DNA from: JAEUSG01 sp964590225
GTDB taxonomy: Bacteria; Fibrobacterota; OXYB2-FULL-49-7; JAEUSG01
Reading direction: 5' to 3'
DNA length: 64,000 nt
Assembly (NCBI GenBank): GCA_964590225.1
Contig: CAZPWS010000001.1
Location: forward strand, 109,742 to 173,741
A program made the position numbers and the translations under genes. Shown piece after piece: positions 44,714-54,037 of the stretch. Every line of letters starts with the position of its first letter. Position 1 is the stretch's first letter. The notes under the pieces were generated by a model. The model was not told the origin of the DNA. It saw nothing but the letters and a program-made list of their open reading frames with translations, and searched no databases.

Positions 44714-46485
44714 ATTACACAGTTTTCCCCGATAGCGTAAGGCTCGATCCGGTAAATTGCAGACTTTTTGAGTATCAACCAAATATTTACAGCAGAACCA
44801 TACCACAAGACTACCTTTACAAAAATCCAGTCTGGTCGAATGGAAAAGTTCAGATCAAGGGGGCAGCTAACGAATACCTCTCTTTTCAGGTAGCCCTTTT
44901 TGCGGACAAGGAACATGCCAAAGTCTCCGTTGAAATGGATGCTTTAAGGGGTAGTAAAGGAGAAATCCCTTTAAATTGCATCGAAATATTCAGGGAGTGG
45001 TTTGTTGAAGTTCAGGTACCCTCTTCCGGCTACGAAAAAACCTCTCTTGGAGCGGGCTGGTATCCCGATGCACTTATTCCTCTAAATCATAAGGTTACGA
45101 ATCACATGGGGTATCTTACCCAGCAGTTTTTTGTGCCTGATTATTACAACCGTGTTCCAAATCAGAAAGCCGCAGTACTATGGGTTGATATATATATCCC
45201 CCCAGAATTATGCGCAGATACATATCGATCCACTCTTAAGATAAAGTCTCCTACTGATTCTCTAATAATAGAAATCCCGATAGAACTATCTATTTGGCCA
45301 TTTGCCCTTCCCAACACAGATAACCTAAAAGGCAACCTTTTTACAGGTGCCTTTAAAAGGTGGTCTCACGAAAAAGAGCTGCGCTATCAACATGTTCTTA
45401 AAAAGCATCGAATAGCGGCTCACCAATGCTACTATCGTCCAGATATCAAAATTGTGGATAACGAACCAATAATAGACTGGACGGCTTACGACTCGCGGAT
45501 CGGCAAGTATCTCGACGGTAGCGCCTTTACAGATAAATATGGCTACTACGGGACTGGCTACGGTGAACCAATGGAGTATCTGCTTCTTCCATTCAATTGT
45601 TCCGGTAAAAAAGGGGCACTCGGATGGCCAACACCAACAAATGGAACTCAGGACGAAAGTTTTTGGAAAATTTGGGAAAAAACAGCACTTGCCGTACGCA
45701 AACATCTCATTGAAGAAAACCGTATAAACCTCAAAAAAACACAGCTGCAAATCTTTTTTAATGCGCTCGATGAGAGCTATAAAAAAGAAGATCACGAAAA
45801 GATGAAATCGTGGTCTAAATTCATGAAAAAATTCTTTCCCGAAGCGCTTTTCCGCATTGATGGTGGATATGATGACGAGACAATGAATTTTCTCATGCCG
45901 GACATCAACCTTTGCATATATCACACCATCGCCTACAACTATGATTCGGTGCGAAAACAGAGGGAAAAAGGGCTTGTTGACTGGATATATGGTCCGATGG
46001 TATATGAGTCAAACACCAACGGACTCACCGGCGCATCATCTTTTATTGATCTTGATAATCTTACAATGCGCGGACAGGCATGGATTTGCTGGAAGTACAA
46101 TGCTGCTACATGGTGCCAGTGGGAATTTATGCATGGAGCGAAACAGGCATGGTATAATCCGGAAAATTTCAAAAATTCCGAGCTGGAAGAATTCCGTTGC
46201 TACAATGGTAATGGTATGCTTCTTTATGATGGTGAAGTGATGGACCTGCCCGATCCATGCGTGAGCATCCGTTTCAAGGCCGGCAGAAGCGGTTCGCAGG
46301 AGTATGAGTACTTACGAATACTCAAGAATCTTGGAGGCAACCCTGATACATTTGTTAACAACCTTGTTTACGAACCTCTTGGCAAGAAAAGTATTGGTAA
46401 TACTGAACCGTGGAACACAAATATTGCCGCATGGGATGAAGCAAGATTGAAAATTGGCGAAGAGATAGCAAGGCTTATTCAATAA
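44710..46485 (+). CDS. DUF4091 / GH123-like glycoside hydrolase-type protein
   Basis: A 591-residue protein. Residues about 1-190 are beta-rich (EYLSFQVALFADKEHAKVS, then VDIYIPPELCADTYRSTLKI), matching the domain that precedes DUF4091. Residues about 200-560 look like a TIM-barrel of the GH123 type. LQIFFNALDESYKKEDH holds the adjacent Asp-Glu pair used in substrate-assisted catalysis by that family. LTGASSFIDLDNLTMRGQAW and KYNAATWCQWEF are further barrel motifs. No signal peptide is evident, which is odd for a GH123 relative and suggests cytoplasmic action on a glycan precursor. Coupling to the flippase supports a role in surface-glycan assembly or quality control. Confidence 0.78.
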   Translation: MNYTVFPDSVRLDPVNCRLFEYQPNIYSRTIPQDYLYKNPVWSNGKVQIKGAANEYLSFQVALFADKEHAKVSVEMDALRGSKGEIPLNCIEIFREWFVEVQVPSSGYEKTSLGAGWYPDALIPLNHKVTNHMGYLTQQFFVPDYYNRVPNQKAAVLWVDIYIPPELCADTYRSTLKIKSPTDSLIIEIPIELSIWPFALPNTDNLKGNLFTGAFKRWSHEKELRYQHVLKKHRIAAHQCYYRPDIKIVDNEPIIDWTAYDSRIGKYLDGSAFTDKYGYYGTGYGEPMEYLLLPFNCSGKKGALGWPTPTNGTQDESFWKIWEKTALAVRKHLIEENRINLKKTQLQIFFNALDESYKKEDHEKMKSWSKFMKKFFPEALFRIDGGYDDETMNFLMPDINLCIYHTIAYNYDSVRKQREKGLVDWIYGPMVYESNTNGLTGASSFIDLDNLTMRGQAWICWKYNAATWCQWEFMHGAKQAWYNPENFKNSELEEFRCYNGNGMLLYDGEVMDLPDPCVSIRFKAGRSGSQEYEYLRILKNLGGNPDTFVNNLVYEPLGKKSIGNTEPWNTNIAAWDEARLKIGEEIARLIQ

Positions 46486-46499
46486 TCACATCCCCTAAT

Positions 46500-47585
46500 A
46501 TGCTTAAACGGGAAAGGTTTGATAGTCTTGACGCATTAAGGTTTTTTGCCTTTTTGCGTGTTTTTCTTTTTCACACTTATCCCGACAACCTACCCGCATT
46601 TGAGTGGTTATGCAAAGGGGGAGAAAATGGCGTAACCTTCTTTTTTACCCTTTCGGGATTTTTGATATCATACCTATTAATCTGCGAAAAAAACAATACT
46701 GGTCAAATCAATTTCCGCTCCTTTATATTCCGAAGAGTTTTACGCATATGGCCACTCTATTTTGTTATGGCAGGCGTGGCGTACTCAACCCCATTTCTGC
46801 TTTCGCTTACTAATCTCCATCATTCAGCCGAAGGGTATCAGCCGGATTGGCGGTTTACAATCGCATTTCTGGAAAACTATCGGATAATGATAGAGAATAC
46901 CCATCCAAATGTAGCCCCATTATGGGTTATGTGGTCCCTCTGTGTCGAAGAACACTACTACATACTTTGGGGAATAATCTTCACCTTTATACCTTTACGC
47001 AAAATACCGCTGTTATTTGCTATAATGGTTCCACTCGCAGTAATTGCCCGTAAAACATACAGCCATTATGGCCTTGAGTGGATTGATCTTCCAACCAATA
47101 TGGATACATTCGCCATGGGGGGATTGGCAGCATTTGCATTTGTAAAATATCGCGTGAAAATCAAAACCATTGTTTCTGGAATCCCGTCTGCATTGGGTAA
47201 ATTGCTGCTTATTCTGCTGCTTATATTTACAATAACAGAATGGCGACTAATTGAATCTCTTAATATTTGGATATACAGAAGTTCTATTTTAGCTTTAATA
47301 TTTGCCGCATTTCTACTTTTCCTTGTATCAGAAGGAACTCCTGTAAAAATTTCCGGTAAATTGCTTAATTGGCTTGGCACAATATCGTATGGTCTCTATC
47401 TGATTCATACTGTGTCTAACAGTATTATTAAAAGCCTGCTCCAAATGTATAATATTGATATCACTACTTCAATTAACACTTTACTTTATGTAGTAATCGC
47501 ATTTACAACCGTTGTGGCATGCTCCGCAGTTTCGTATTATCTTATCGAAAAACCATTTTTAAAGCTTAAACCAGCAACTAAATAA
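46500..47585 (+). CDS. Acyltransferase-3 family membrane O-acyltransferase
   Basis: A 361-residue inner-membrane protein with about ten hydrophobic segments. The N-terminus RFDSLDALRFFAFLRVFLFH carries the family Arg and the catalytic His. FIFRRVLRIWPLYFVMAG (the R-x-x-R-I-x-P motif) and SLCVEEHYYILWGIIF complete the signature. Such enzymes move acetyl or similar groups onto exported sugars. It lies 14 bases after the DUF4091 gene. Its 3' end overlaps the convergent GT5 gene by eight bases. Confidence 0.9.
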   Translation: MLKRERFDSLDALRFFAFLRVFLFHTYPDNLPAFEWLCKGGENGVTFFFTLSGFLISYLLICEKNNTGQINFRSFIFRRVLRIWPLYFVMAGVAYSTPFLLSLTNLHHSAEGYQPDWRFTIAFLENYRIMIENTHPNVAPLWVMWSLCVEEHYYILWGIIFTFIPLRKIPLLFAIMVPLAVIARKTYSHYGLEWIDLPTNMDTFAMGGLAAFAFVKYRVKIKTIVSGIPSALGKLLLILLLIFTITEWRLIESLNIWIYRSSILALIFAAFLLFLVSEGTPVKISGKLLNWLGTISYGLYLIHTVSNSIIKSLLQMYNIDITTSINTLLYVVIAFTTVVACSAVSYYLIEKPFLKLKPATK

Positions 47586-49329
47586 CTTTCGTTCCAGGGT
47601 TAATCCTCTGAAATATCTGTTCATAAACATCGATATATTTTTTTGCGGTTTCCTGTATGTTAAAACGGGCGAAACTCTCTTTCATTATTCGCTTTTGCAC
47701 TCTAAGCCTTGCCTGAGGAGTTTGCTTGTTGTAGAACGACATGGCTTTGGATATGGCATACCAGAAACCACTTGGAATATAATCCTGAAAAACAAAGCCA
47801 TTACCCATCAACCCGTTAGTTGACAACTGTTCAACAGTATCGGCAAGACCGCCAGTCCGCCTTACAATCGGAAATGTGCCATAGCGTGGCGCTTCAACCT
47901 GCGGTATTCCACAAGGTTCATACAATGACGGCATTAAAATAAAATCTGCACCAGCCTTTGCAATCTGACTTAACTTGCGGTCGAAGCTTCGATAAGCCAC
48001 TCTTCCAGGATAAACACGCTGCCAGTGTTCAATTCCAGGAATTAACGATAAATCGCCATTCGCAATTACTGCAATTTGTAGCCGAAACTGATTCATTAGA
48101 TATGGGATAAGATCAAGCAGCAGTTCAAAGCCCTTCTGCGGTTTAGCAATCCGTGAAGGCCACAGAAAAAGCGGAATACCGGCGTCTTCTTCCAAACCGA
48201 GTGCTTTTTGCAGGAATAATTTATTTATCTCTTTGCCTTCAGTGATTCCAACAAAATCTTTTCCCTCAGAAGGATTCCACCAATATTTCTGTATTAGCAT
48301 ACTGTCAGTTCGCGGATCGGCGGTTGTCTCTGGCGCGTTGAGAATTCCTATCGCTGAATTTGAACTATGCCGAGATAAAATCACTTCACGCATTCTGTGA
48401 GGTATTATTCCATGTTCCAGAAAATACCCTTCAACAATTTCTTTAAGAAATGTAGGGCTTACCGTATTTATAAAGTCAGCGGCGTACAATCCGCTGGTCA
48501 TGAAATCAACATCATTCCGCTCATAATTACCGTAAAAATCGCCAAATTTATCCGGATGGTCTCGAAAGTAAAGGTGTTTCCAGAATGACTCCGCGTAAAT
48601 GCCATGTTTCTGCAATCCCTTAAGCCACTGAAATTGGGTAAAAATATTGTGAAAGGTCATCAGACTTCGTATGTCCTGCGACTTGGCGGCAGCAGGAATT
48701 ATTCCGGTCATCCAGTCGTTACAGTGAACAAGGATATTGCGGTGGGCCTTTTTTAGGAGCGGGAAAAGACGATGGATTATGCCTCTCTGAAAAGCGTTAG
48801 CTCGCCGTAAATCTATTTTATCAAGCCCATCGCGGACATCATTATATACCCTTTTGGCTCCCTCAAACATACCGTCCTCAACAAGATGTATCCGCGAATT
48901 GTGGTCATCCATTTCTAATTTAAGCAAGTCGTAATCCCTGCTTGAAATATGTGCGCATTCCTCAAATAAATGGCGGTACTCGGGCAAGGCAACATGTACA
49001 TTCAGCCCTCTCCTATCAAGCTCCTTTACAAGAGCGGCTGAGATATCGGCAAGACCTCCCCCATCACCAGTAGTAATAATATTGGCGAGGTTTCCCATGT
49101 TTTTCGGGAGTGAAACAATCTCCGGCGTTGCTATAAGTATAATTGGAAGCTTGATTTGGCGCATAATATAAGGCGCCTTCTGCTCGCGGATTACTCCGTC
49201 GATACCGCTTTTAATTTCAGCCCATGCCGATTTTTGTTCGTTCGAACCGTTGTCAACAAACTCTTCTTCGTAAGCGCGAATATTTCTTTCAAGTTTTATT
49301 AAGCGCTCAATTGGCTGTTCGATCGACAT
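47578..49329 (-). CDS. GT5 glycogen/starch synthase-like glycosyltransferase
   Basis: A 583-residue GT-B enzyme. The first about 50 residues are a charged helical extension. The GT5 core begins at PIILIATPEIVSLPKN. The usual Lys-x-Gly-Gly-Leu donor-binding loop reads GDGGGLADISAAL, so the lysine position holds Asp. Later parts are standard: HCNDWMTGIIPAA, FTFHNIFTQFQW-like residues (MTFHNIFTQFQWLKG), SAIGILNAPE, LFLWPSRIAKPQKGFELLLD and PSLYEPCGIPQVEAPRYGTF then RRTGGLADTV. It should extend alpha-1,4-glucan from ADP- or UDP-glucose if active. The altered loop raises doubt about donor or activity. The gene is monocistronic and convergent with the acyltransferase. Confidence 0.85.
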   Translation of the reverse strand: MSIEQPIERLIKLERNIRAYEEEFVDNGSNEQKSAWAEIKSGIDGVIREQKAPYIMRQIKLPIILIATPEIVSLPKNMGNLANIITTGDGGGLADISAALVKELDRRGLNVHVALPEYRHLFEECAHISSRDYDLLKLEMDDHNSRIHLVEDGMFEGAKRVYNDVRDGLDKIDLRRANAFQRGIIHRLFPLLKKAHRNILVHCNDWMTGIIPAAAKSQDIRSLMTFHNIFTQFQWLKGLQKHGIYAESFWKHLYFRDHPDKFGDFYGNYERNDVDFMTSGLYAADFINTVSPTFLKEIVEGYFLEHGIIPHRMREVILSRHSSNSAIGILNAPETTADPRTDSMLIQKYWWNPSEGKDFVGITEGKEINKLFLQKALGLEEDAGIPLFLWPSRIAKPQKGFELLLDLIPYLMNQFRLQIAVIANGDLSLIPGIEHWQRVYPGRVAYRSFDRKLSQIAKAGADFILMPSLYEPCGIPQVEAPRYGTFPIVRRTGGLADTVEQLSTNGLMGNGFVFQDYIPSGFWYAISKAMSFYNKQTPQARLRVQKRIMKESFARFNIQETAKKYIDVYEQIFQRINPGTKVI

Positions 49330-49356
49330 TGCAACTCCTTTTGAACGAATATAAAT

Positions 49357-50445
49357 TTAAAATCGTTTTACAAACAACGGCGCAGAACTGTTCGAAACAT
49401 CATAGAGATACATGCCATCCATACCCATTAGAAGCATCCTGTGTCCAAGAACTAAAAAATCACGGGAATTGGGGGTTGCAAAAGATGTATTGATAGAAAT
49501 ATTGGCCGGATTGGAAGCATTGATGATCGAAAAACCGTAGTATCCGTTTGCAACATAAACAAACGAGTCAAGAGCTGTAAGTCCGTATGGGGTTTGCAGA
49601 CTAAGAGAATCAAGAAGTATTGGAAATTTGATTGAAACCACCGAAATTGACAAGAGCTGATTATTTGTGTTAGGCGGCCACCCACTGCCGCTTCGTATTG
49701 TTGAGTATGCAACCGTATCTTTGACAAAAACGGGGTCGTATGCGCGAACATGGCTTATACTTCCAGCCAAAACTGGATTTGATGGATTTGATAATGAATA
49801 TATTTCTACACCGGTTGAAGTACCGGCAAATAGTTTTCCATCGCATGGATAAATTGTTTCTATATTCCAAGCAGAGTAATTTCTACCACTTTCTATAGGG
49901 TTAACAGGATCGCTTATGTCCATCGCAACCAAATATCCACCGCCAACATAGTAAAGAAAAGAGCCGACAATCGCAAACACCGAATACGATCCGCCACCGC
50001 TGTAAGAGCCATCCGCCGGAGACGCTTTTACACAGTAATCCGCTCCACAGAGGCATCCACTTCCGCCATCGCAATCACCCCAGTAGAGACAATCTTCCCA
50101 GCAACCGCTATAACTTCTAAGGATTTTATGCACTTTGTATAGTGTGTCATCAAGAATTTGTATGGCAAGAATATTTCCCCACGAATTTGCGTATAGTATG
50201 CTGTCCTTGAATGCCATGCCACTATTCCCTTTAACTGGAATAACAAGCTTTAACTGGGGATTATCAATGTCGCTTATCGAATAAACGAGTATGCCGGCAA
50301 CACTATCACTTACAAAAAGCAAAGAGTCGTGTGCATATATGTTTAAGGGATAATTTGAGCTGATTTCACTTTTGGGAGTTGAACTACGAAATCCAAATAC
50401 AATCAATGCGAATAAAATTGCTACAATTACACGCAACAGAGCCAT
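49357..50445 (-). CDS. Exported LVIVD-type beta-propeller protein with a Cys-rich insertion
   Basis: A 362-residue exported protein with an N-terminal hydrophobic signal (LLRVIVAILFALIVFGFRS). The body is built of repeated propeller units of the LVIVD kind (LLFVSDSVAGILVYSISDID, YVGGGYLVAMDISDPVNP, GTSTGVEIYSLSNPSNPV, YVANGYYGFSIINASNP). Between blades two and three is a loop with six Cys in about 25 residues (SGCWEDCLYWGDCDGG, then SGCLCGADYCV), probably disulphide-linked. The function is unknown. It is four bases downstream of an outer-membrane barrel gene and likely co-expressed with it. Confidence 0.75.
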   Translation of the reverse strand: MALLRVIVAILFALIVFGFRSSTPKSEISSNYPLNIYAHDSLLFVSDSVAGILVYSISDIDNPQLKLVIPVKGNSGMAFKDSILYANSWGNILAIQILDDTLYKVHKILRSYSGCWEDCLYWGDCDGGSGCLCGADYCVKASPADGSYSGGGSYSVFAIVGSFLYYVGGGYLVAMDISDPVNPIESGRNYSAWNIETIYPCDGKLFAGTSTGVEIYSLSNPSNPVLAGSISHVRAYDPVFVKDTVAYSTIRSGSGWPPNTNNQLLSISVVSIKFPILLDSLSLQTPYGLTALDSFVYVANGYYGFSIINASNPANISINTSFATPNSRDFLVLGHRMLLMGMDGMYLYDVSNSSAPLFVKRF

Positions 50446-50449
50446 TGTT

Positions 50450-51262
50450 TCATTTCCCCACTGTCATACCAAGTATAAGAAAAAGCTGATTGTGAATGCA
50501 CCATGATGTTTCTTTAGCTACAAACTCTGCCGGTTCATAATAGTCATAGTAAAATGTATTGCCCCCAAAATTTCCACTTATTGTTCCTGAAGAAATTTTT
50601 GAAACCGAAAGGTCAATACCACCCTCAAAATAAAAATTTTGAGAGAGTTGTCTTTTGTACGAAACCGCACCGTTTATAGCGAAGCCATCAAGCGTAAGAG
50701 AATAATCCGCTCCAAAATAACTATGCAGGGGTTCTCTATAAACCTCATTTCCATTTTGCTGCAAATAATATCGGTAAATATTATCCCCGTTTTCTGTTGC
50801 AGATATTTCTGTGTAGCCGATTGCTGGACCAAAAGCAAAGGTAATGGCCGATTTTTCCGAAAGACTCATGGCATACCGCAGTCGGATTCCAACACGGTAA
50901 TATGCAATGTCAATATCGGTACGCATATCACCCGCCTCATAAGAGGAGTCGTGTGGAATATATGAGTATGGTTGCGCAGCAACTTTAGCTGTTTCGTACC
51001 GACTTGTGCGACTATTTTTACAAAGGGTTACGCCATAGTTGAAATTGACATCAAAACCGAAACCATTCATGGTCTCGTTGCCGATTTGAAACGAGGCACC
51101 CGAAGTTACAGTATTAACCCCTTTTAGCGACACAACTGTTTGCTTGCTTTCAATTTTTTGAGGTAAAGCAAGATATCCGCCACCCACACCGGCAGAAATA
51201 AAAACATCCCCAAAAGTTATCGATGATAAAACAACAATAAAAAAAACAAGTTTAATACGCAT
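50450..51262 (-). CDS. Predicted outer-membrane beta-barrel protein
   Basis: A 270-residue protein with a signal peptide (IKLVFFIVVLSSITFGD, about 3-19). Alternating Gly/aromatic strands follow (VFISAGVGGGYLALPQ, FQIGNETMNGFGFDVNFNYG, RVGIRLRYAMSLSEKSAITF, FYFEGGIDLSVSKIS). This resembles the small OmpA/OmpW-like barrels of about 8-10 strands. It does not end in the usual aromatic residue (LILGMTVGK). It starts the two-gene unit with the LVIVD propeller. No specific family is recognised. Confidence 0.65.
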   Translation of the reverse strand: MRIKLVFFIVVLSSITFGDVFISAGVGGGYLALPQKIESKQTVVSLKGVNTVTSGASFQIGNETMNGFGFDVNFNYGVTLCKNSRTSRYETAKVAAQPYSYIPHDSSYEAGDMRTDIDIAYYRVGIRLRYAMSLSEKSAITFAFGPAIGYTEISATENGDNIYRYYLQQNGNEVYREPLHSYFGADYSLTLDGFAINGAVSYKRQLSQNFYFEGGIDLSVSKISSGTISGNFGGNTFYYDYYEPAEFVAKETSWCIHNQLFLILGMTVGK

Positions 51263-51298
51263 AACGATTGACTTAATATACTATACATTGAGTATCTT

Positions 51299-52699
51299 AT
51301 GGGCGTAATTATGAAAATTTCAGCTTCATCTGCCATCGCTATTTTTTTCATATCTGTTGCGGCTTACAGTGTTGAGCTACATCCGGGCCTATATGTAAAT
51401 CTCATTGATGCGTTAAATAATCGTGGGGAAAACATCAATATCGATAATGTATCAGCAATTACCATTTCCGACGATTCGACGGAAGTTTTTATAGAAGTTT
51501 TCGTTGCAGGAGGAGGTATTGAAAAAAAGAGCTTTACCGCTTCTCCATACTGGATAAGACGGGCGCTTTTAAAACCTGTTACTATTGAAGAGGTAGCGGT
51601 AGTACCAGTTGACGATTCACAAAATGGCAGGCTCTACTTTACCTTCACCACCCTTCTCCGCTCCCTTTATGTTTACCCGATGAGTTACGGCCTCGTGATG
51701 GATGATGCTAAAGGCTCTACCGTCGCGGGACTTACTTTATTGACGCTTGGAGGGTCAATTTTTGCATCGTACCAGTTTACAAAGAATATGGAACTTGGCT
51801 ATGGCAGGGTCGCCCAAATGAATTACGGTGGTGAACTTGGCGTCTCCTATTCTAATTTGCTGGGAGCTGTTATTCAACCTGCCTCATGGAAGCCGATAAG
51901 CGTACTGCAAATGGTTGCTTTTCCGGCTGGAATCTACTTGGGCTCAAAATCAACGCTCGCTTCAAACCATCAGTACGGTAATGCAGCTGTAATGCGTTAT
52001 TTTGGCCGTTCCGCCTTTTTATACGGATTTTTATTGCCACTATATCCAACAGGGCTATTTAAAACAACAGAATCATATTTCAGGACAGCTTCACTTCTAA
52101 CCATGGGGCTTATACCATGCGGTATAAAGGCAGGACACTCCTTAAGCAAAATTGAAGAGTTTTCTTCGGGCAGAAGCCTCTTTCTTGAAACTTCGGGAAT
52201 TATGGGTGCACTATCGGGTTTTGGGGTTGGCTTTCTTATCCTTCCAAGCTTGCACAGCACAAGTAGCGAAATCGAAAAAAATACTATTCTTACCTCGGTG
52301 CTGGTGGGGCATGCGGCTGCATCCTATTTTGGACTCAACTATCATAAAGAGCGGCGCTACACAATGTCGCAGGCAGTTTTTTCGTCCATTTCTGCAGCAG
52401 GAGGCACTGCTCTTGGGTTATCAATCCCACTACTAATGGATGCAAACGGCGAAAGGCCATATATTACCGCAGCTTTACTTGGAGGGTGGGCTGGTCTTTT
52501 AATTGGCGAACAGCTCTCAATCTCCCTGTTCGACTATTCCGGACGCGACAAAAATGCTAACAGCTGCCCAAACAGAGTATCATTTCCCGTTGCATATGAG
52601 TGGCCTCTCCTTCTTCAAAAGAAGCATATAATCTCCCCCGTTTCGGGAAAGTTAATTGAAAAAACAAATACGGTTGATGTTGTTAGATTAAATCTGTAA
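51299..52699 (+). CDS. Exported Gly/Ala-rich membrane protein of unknown function
   Basis: Up to 466 residues; an in-frame ATG at 51311 gives a cleaner signal peptide (ISASSAIAIFFISVAAYS). Residues about 20-115 form a soluble beta-rich domain (VEVAVVPVDD-type strands). The rest alternates short hydrophobic Gly/Ala/Leu segments (GSTVAGLTLLTLGGSIFAS, FGVGFLILPSL, SISAAGGTALGLSIPLLMD) and may be a multi-pass membrane or barrel region. No family is recognised. Its last 17 bases overlap the convergent radical SAM gene. It diverges from the barrel gene at 51262 across only 36 bases. Confidence 0.65.
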   Translation: MGVIMKISASSAIAIFFISVAAYSVELHPGLYVNLIDALNNRGENINIDNVSAITISDDSTEVFIEVFVAGGGIEKKSFTASPYWIRRALLKPVTIEEVAVVPVDDSQNGRLYFTFTTLLRSLYVYPMSYGLVMDDAKGSTVAGLTLLTLGGSIFASYQFTKNMELGYGRVAQMNYGGELGVSYSNLLGAVIQPASWKPISVLQMVAFPAGIYLGSKSTLASNHQYGNAAVMRYFGRSAFLYGFLLPLYPTGLFKTTESYFRTASLLTMGLIPCGIKAGHSLSKIEEFSSGRSLFLETSGIMGALSGFGVGFLILPSLHSTSSEIEKNTILTSVLVGHAAASYFGLNYHKERRYTMSQAVFSSISAAGGTALGLSIPLLMDANGERPYITAALLGGWAGLLIGEQLSISLFDYSGRDKNANSCPNRVSFPVAYEWPLLLQKKHIISPVSGKLIEKTNTVDVVRLNL

Positions 52700-53630
52700 G
52701 CCTATTACCGGCAAACGGTCTTTTACGGCTGAAGTCCGGTGTAAATCCACTATTTCTATCCGACAAAGACTGAATTAAATAGTTAGAAAAGCCGAGTCGA
52801 TATATACACTCAAGTACGGCGTTGTATTCGTCTTGAGTCAATATGCGGTTGAAACTTTCACCCCTATTGAAAGGGAGCTGATTTGGCCGGTACTGGCTCA
52901 TAACCGATAAAGGAAGCAACTGCCCAAATTCATTCGCAAGCATCTTTAGTACTGCAAGCGAGTTTTCTATCTGCCCTGGAAGCACAAGATGGCGGACAAG
53001 AACGCCGGAAGAGGCTGTTCCATTTTTCCCATCAACCGACACATCAAGAAAACCTGCATAATCAACCATAGCTTTTATTGATTCCAGTGCCCTTGTCGGA
53101 TAATCATCCCGTCCAACACATGTCTTAGAAAGTTGCCCTAAGCCAAATTTGAAATCCGGTAAAAAAATGTCGGTAAACTGATTCCATTCGTGTATTATCC
53201 TTTTGCTATGAAAACCGGAACTATTCATGACTATGGGAATTTTTTTTCCATCACGCCTTAAAAGAGTCACAACCTCTGCAATATGGGGTACAAAATGGTC
53301 GGGGGTTACAAAATTGATATTATGGACCCCCTTTTCTACAAGCAGCAACACTTCTTTAAAAAGCTGTTCTATTGAATACTCCTTGCCAATACCACCTAAC
53401 GAAAGCTGGTGATTCTGACAAAAAAAACAGCCCATAGTGCAGCCGGCAAAAAAGACAGTTCCCGACCCATCTGTACCGGAAATTGGAGGCTCTTCTCCAA
53501 AGTGAGGCAGTATGGCACCAACCTTCGCAACCGCCCCCTCTCCACAGAAGCCTAGTCTGCCATTTAACCTATTGGCCCCACAGCACCTCGGACATAAATT
53601 ACAGCTTGAAAGAGTTGTAAAGCTAAACAT
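52683..53630 (-). CDS. PflA-like radical SAM protein
   Basis: A 315-residue cytoplasmic protein. An N-terminal Cys cluster (CNLCPRCCGANR, about 11-22, plus FCGEG) precedes the radical SAM motif FAGCTMGCFFCQNHQ (about 68-82, Cys-x3-Cys-x2-Cys binding the 4Fe-4S cluster). VLVRHLVLPGQIENSLAVL and LPLSVMSQYRPNQLP are conserved in the PflA-related group of uncharacterised activases. The substrate protein is unknown, and no glycyl-radical enzyme lies nearby. Its ATG overlaps the stop of the small DUF6941-like gene by one base. Confidence 0.88.
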   Translation of the reverse strand: MFSFTTLSSCNLCPRCCGANRLNGRLGFCGEGAVAKVGAILPHFGEEPPISGTDGSGTVFFAGCTMGCFFCQNHQLSLGGIGKEYSIEQLFKEVLLLVEKGVHNINFVTPDHFVPHIAEVVTLLRRDGKKIPIVMNSSGFHSKRIIHEWNQFTDIFLPDFKFGLGQLSKTCVGRDDYPTRALESIKAMVDYAGFLDVSVDGKNGTASSGVLVRHLVLPGQIENSLAVLKMLANEFGQLLPLSVMSQYRPNQLPFNRGESFNRILTQDEYNAVLECIYRLGFSNYLIQSLSDRNSGFTPDFSRKRPFAGNRLTDLI

Positions 53631-54031
53631 CAGCGCGGTTGCTGTTGCTGTTGCACCATTACCGGCAGCGAACGGGAAGGAATATCGTCAACAAAAAGGT
53701 CGATAGAGTAAACACCTTCCGCAGGAAAACTAAGCTGACCAAGCGTCAAAACAAAATTAGCCGCCATACTACGCCCCTCAGCAAGCTTAGTAACTACCAG
53801 CTCACCGTTCAGAGGTGGAACTATCTCCCTCCCATCTGCATCGACAATTTGAATCCGTAGTGCGTGCCGCCCCGCTTCAGAAGCTTCAAACCTGATTCTG
53901 CCTGCAATCGAACATGAAGGGTGAACACAAGGAAATCCACCACTCCAAATGGCATCGAAGGTACCAACAATAATTAACTTTCCGCCATAATCCTGTGCGT
54001 GGTCACAAAGTGTAAATATTTCAAGTTCCAT
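53630..54031 (-). CDS. DUF6941-like small protein
   Basis: A 133-residue protein without a signal peptide. The opening ELEIFTLCDHAQDYGGKLII followed by VGTFDAIW is characteristic of a small beta-rich conserved family I know as DUF6941, of unknown function. The C-terminus ends in five Gln encoded by a CAA/CAG run (about 53634-53652), probably unstructured. It sits between a hybrid histidine kinase (six bases upstream) and the radical SAM gene (one-base overlap), so the three form an operon. The role is unknown. Confidence 0.75.
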   Translation of the reverse strand: MELEIFTLCDHAQDYGGKLIIVGTFDAIWSGGFPCVHPSCSIAGRIRFEASEAGRHALRIQIVDADGREIVPPLNGELVVTKLAEGRSMAANFVLTLGQLSFPAEGVYSIDLFVDDIPSRSLPVMVQQQQQPR

Positions 54032-54037
54032 ACTATT

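Noticed and set aside
53634..53652. CAA/CAG repeat run
   Set aside because: It encodes the Gln-rich C-terminus of a small gene; too short to call a tandem repeat or a phase-variable tract.
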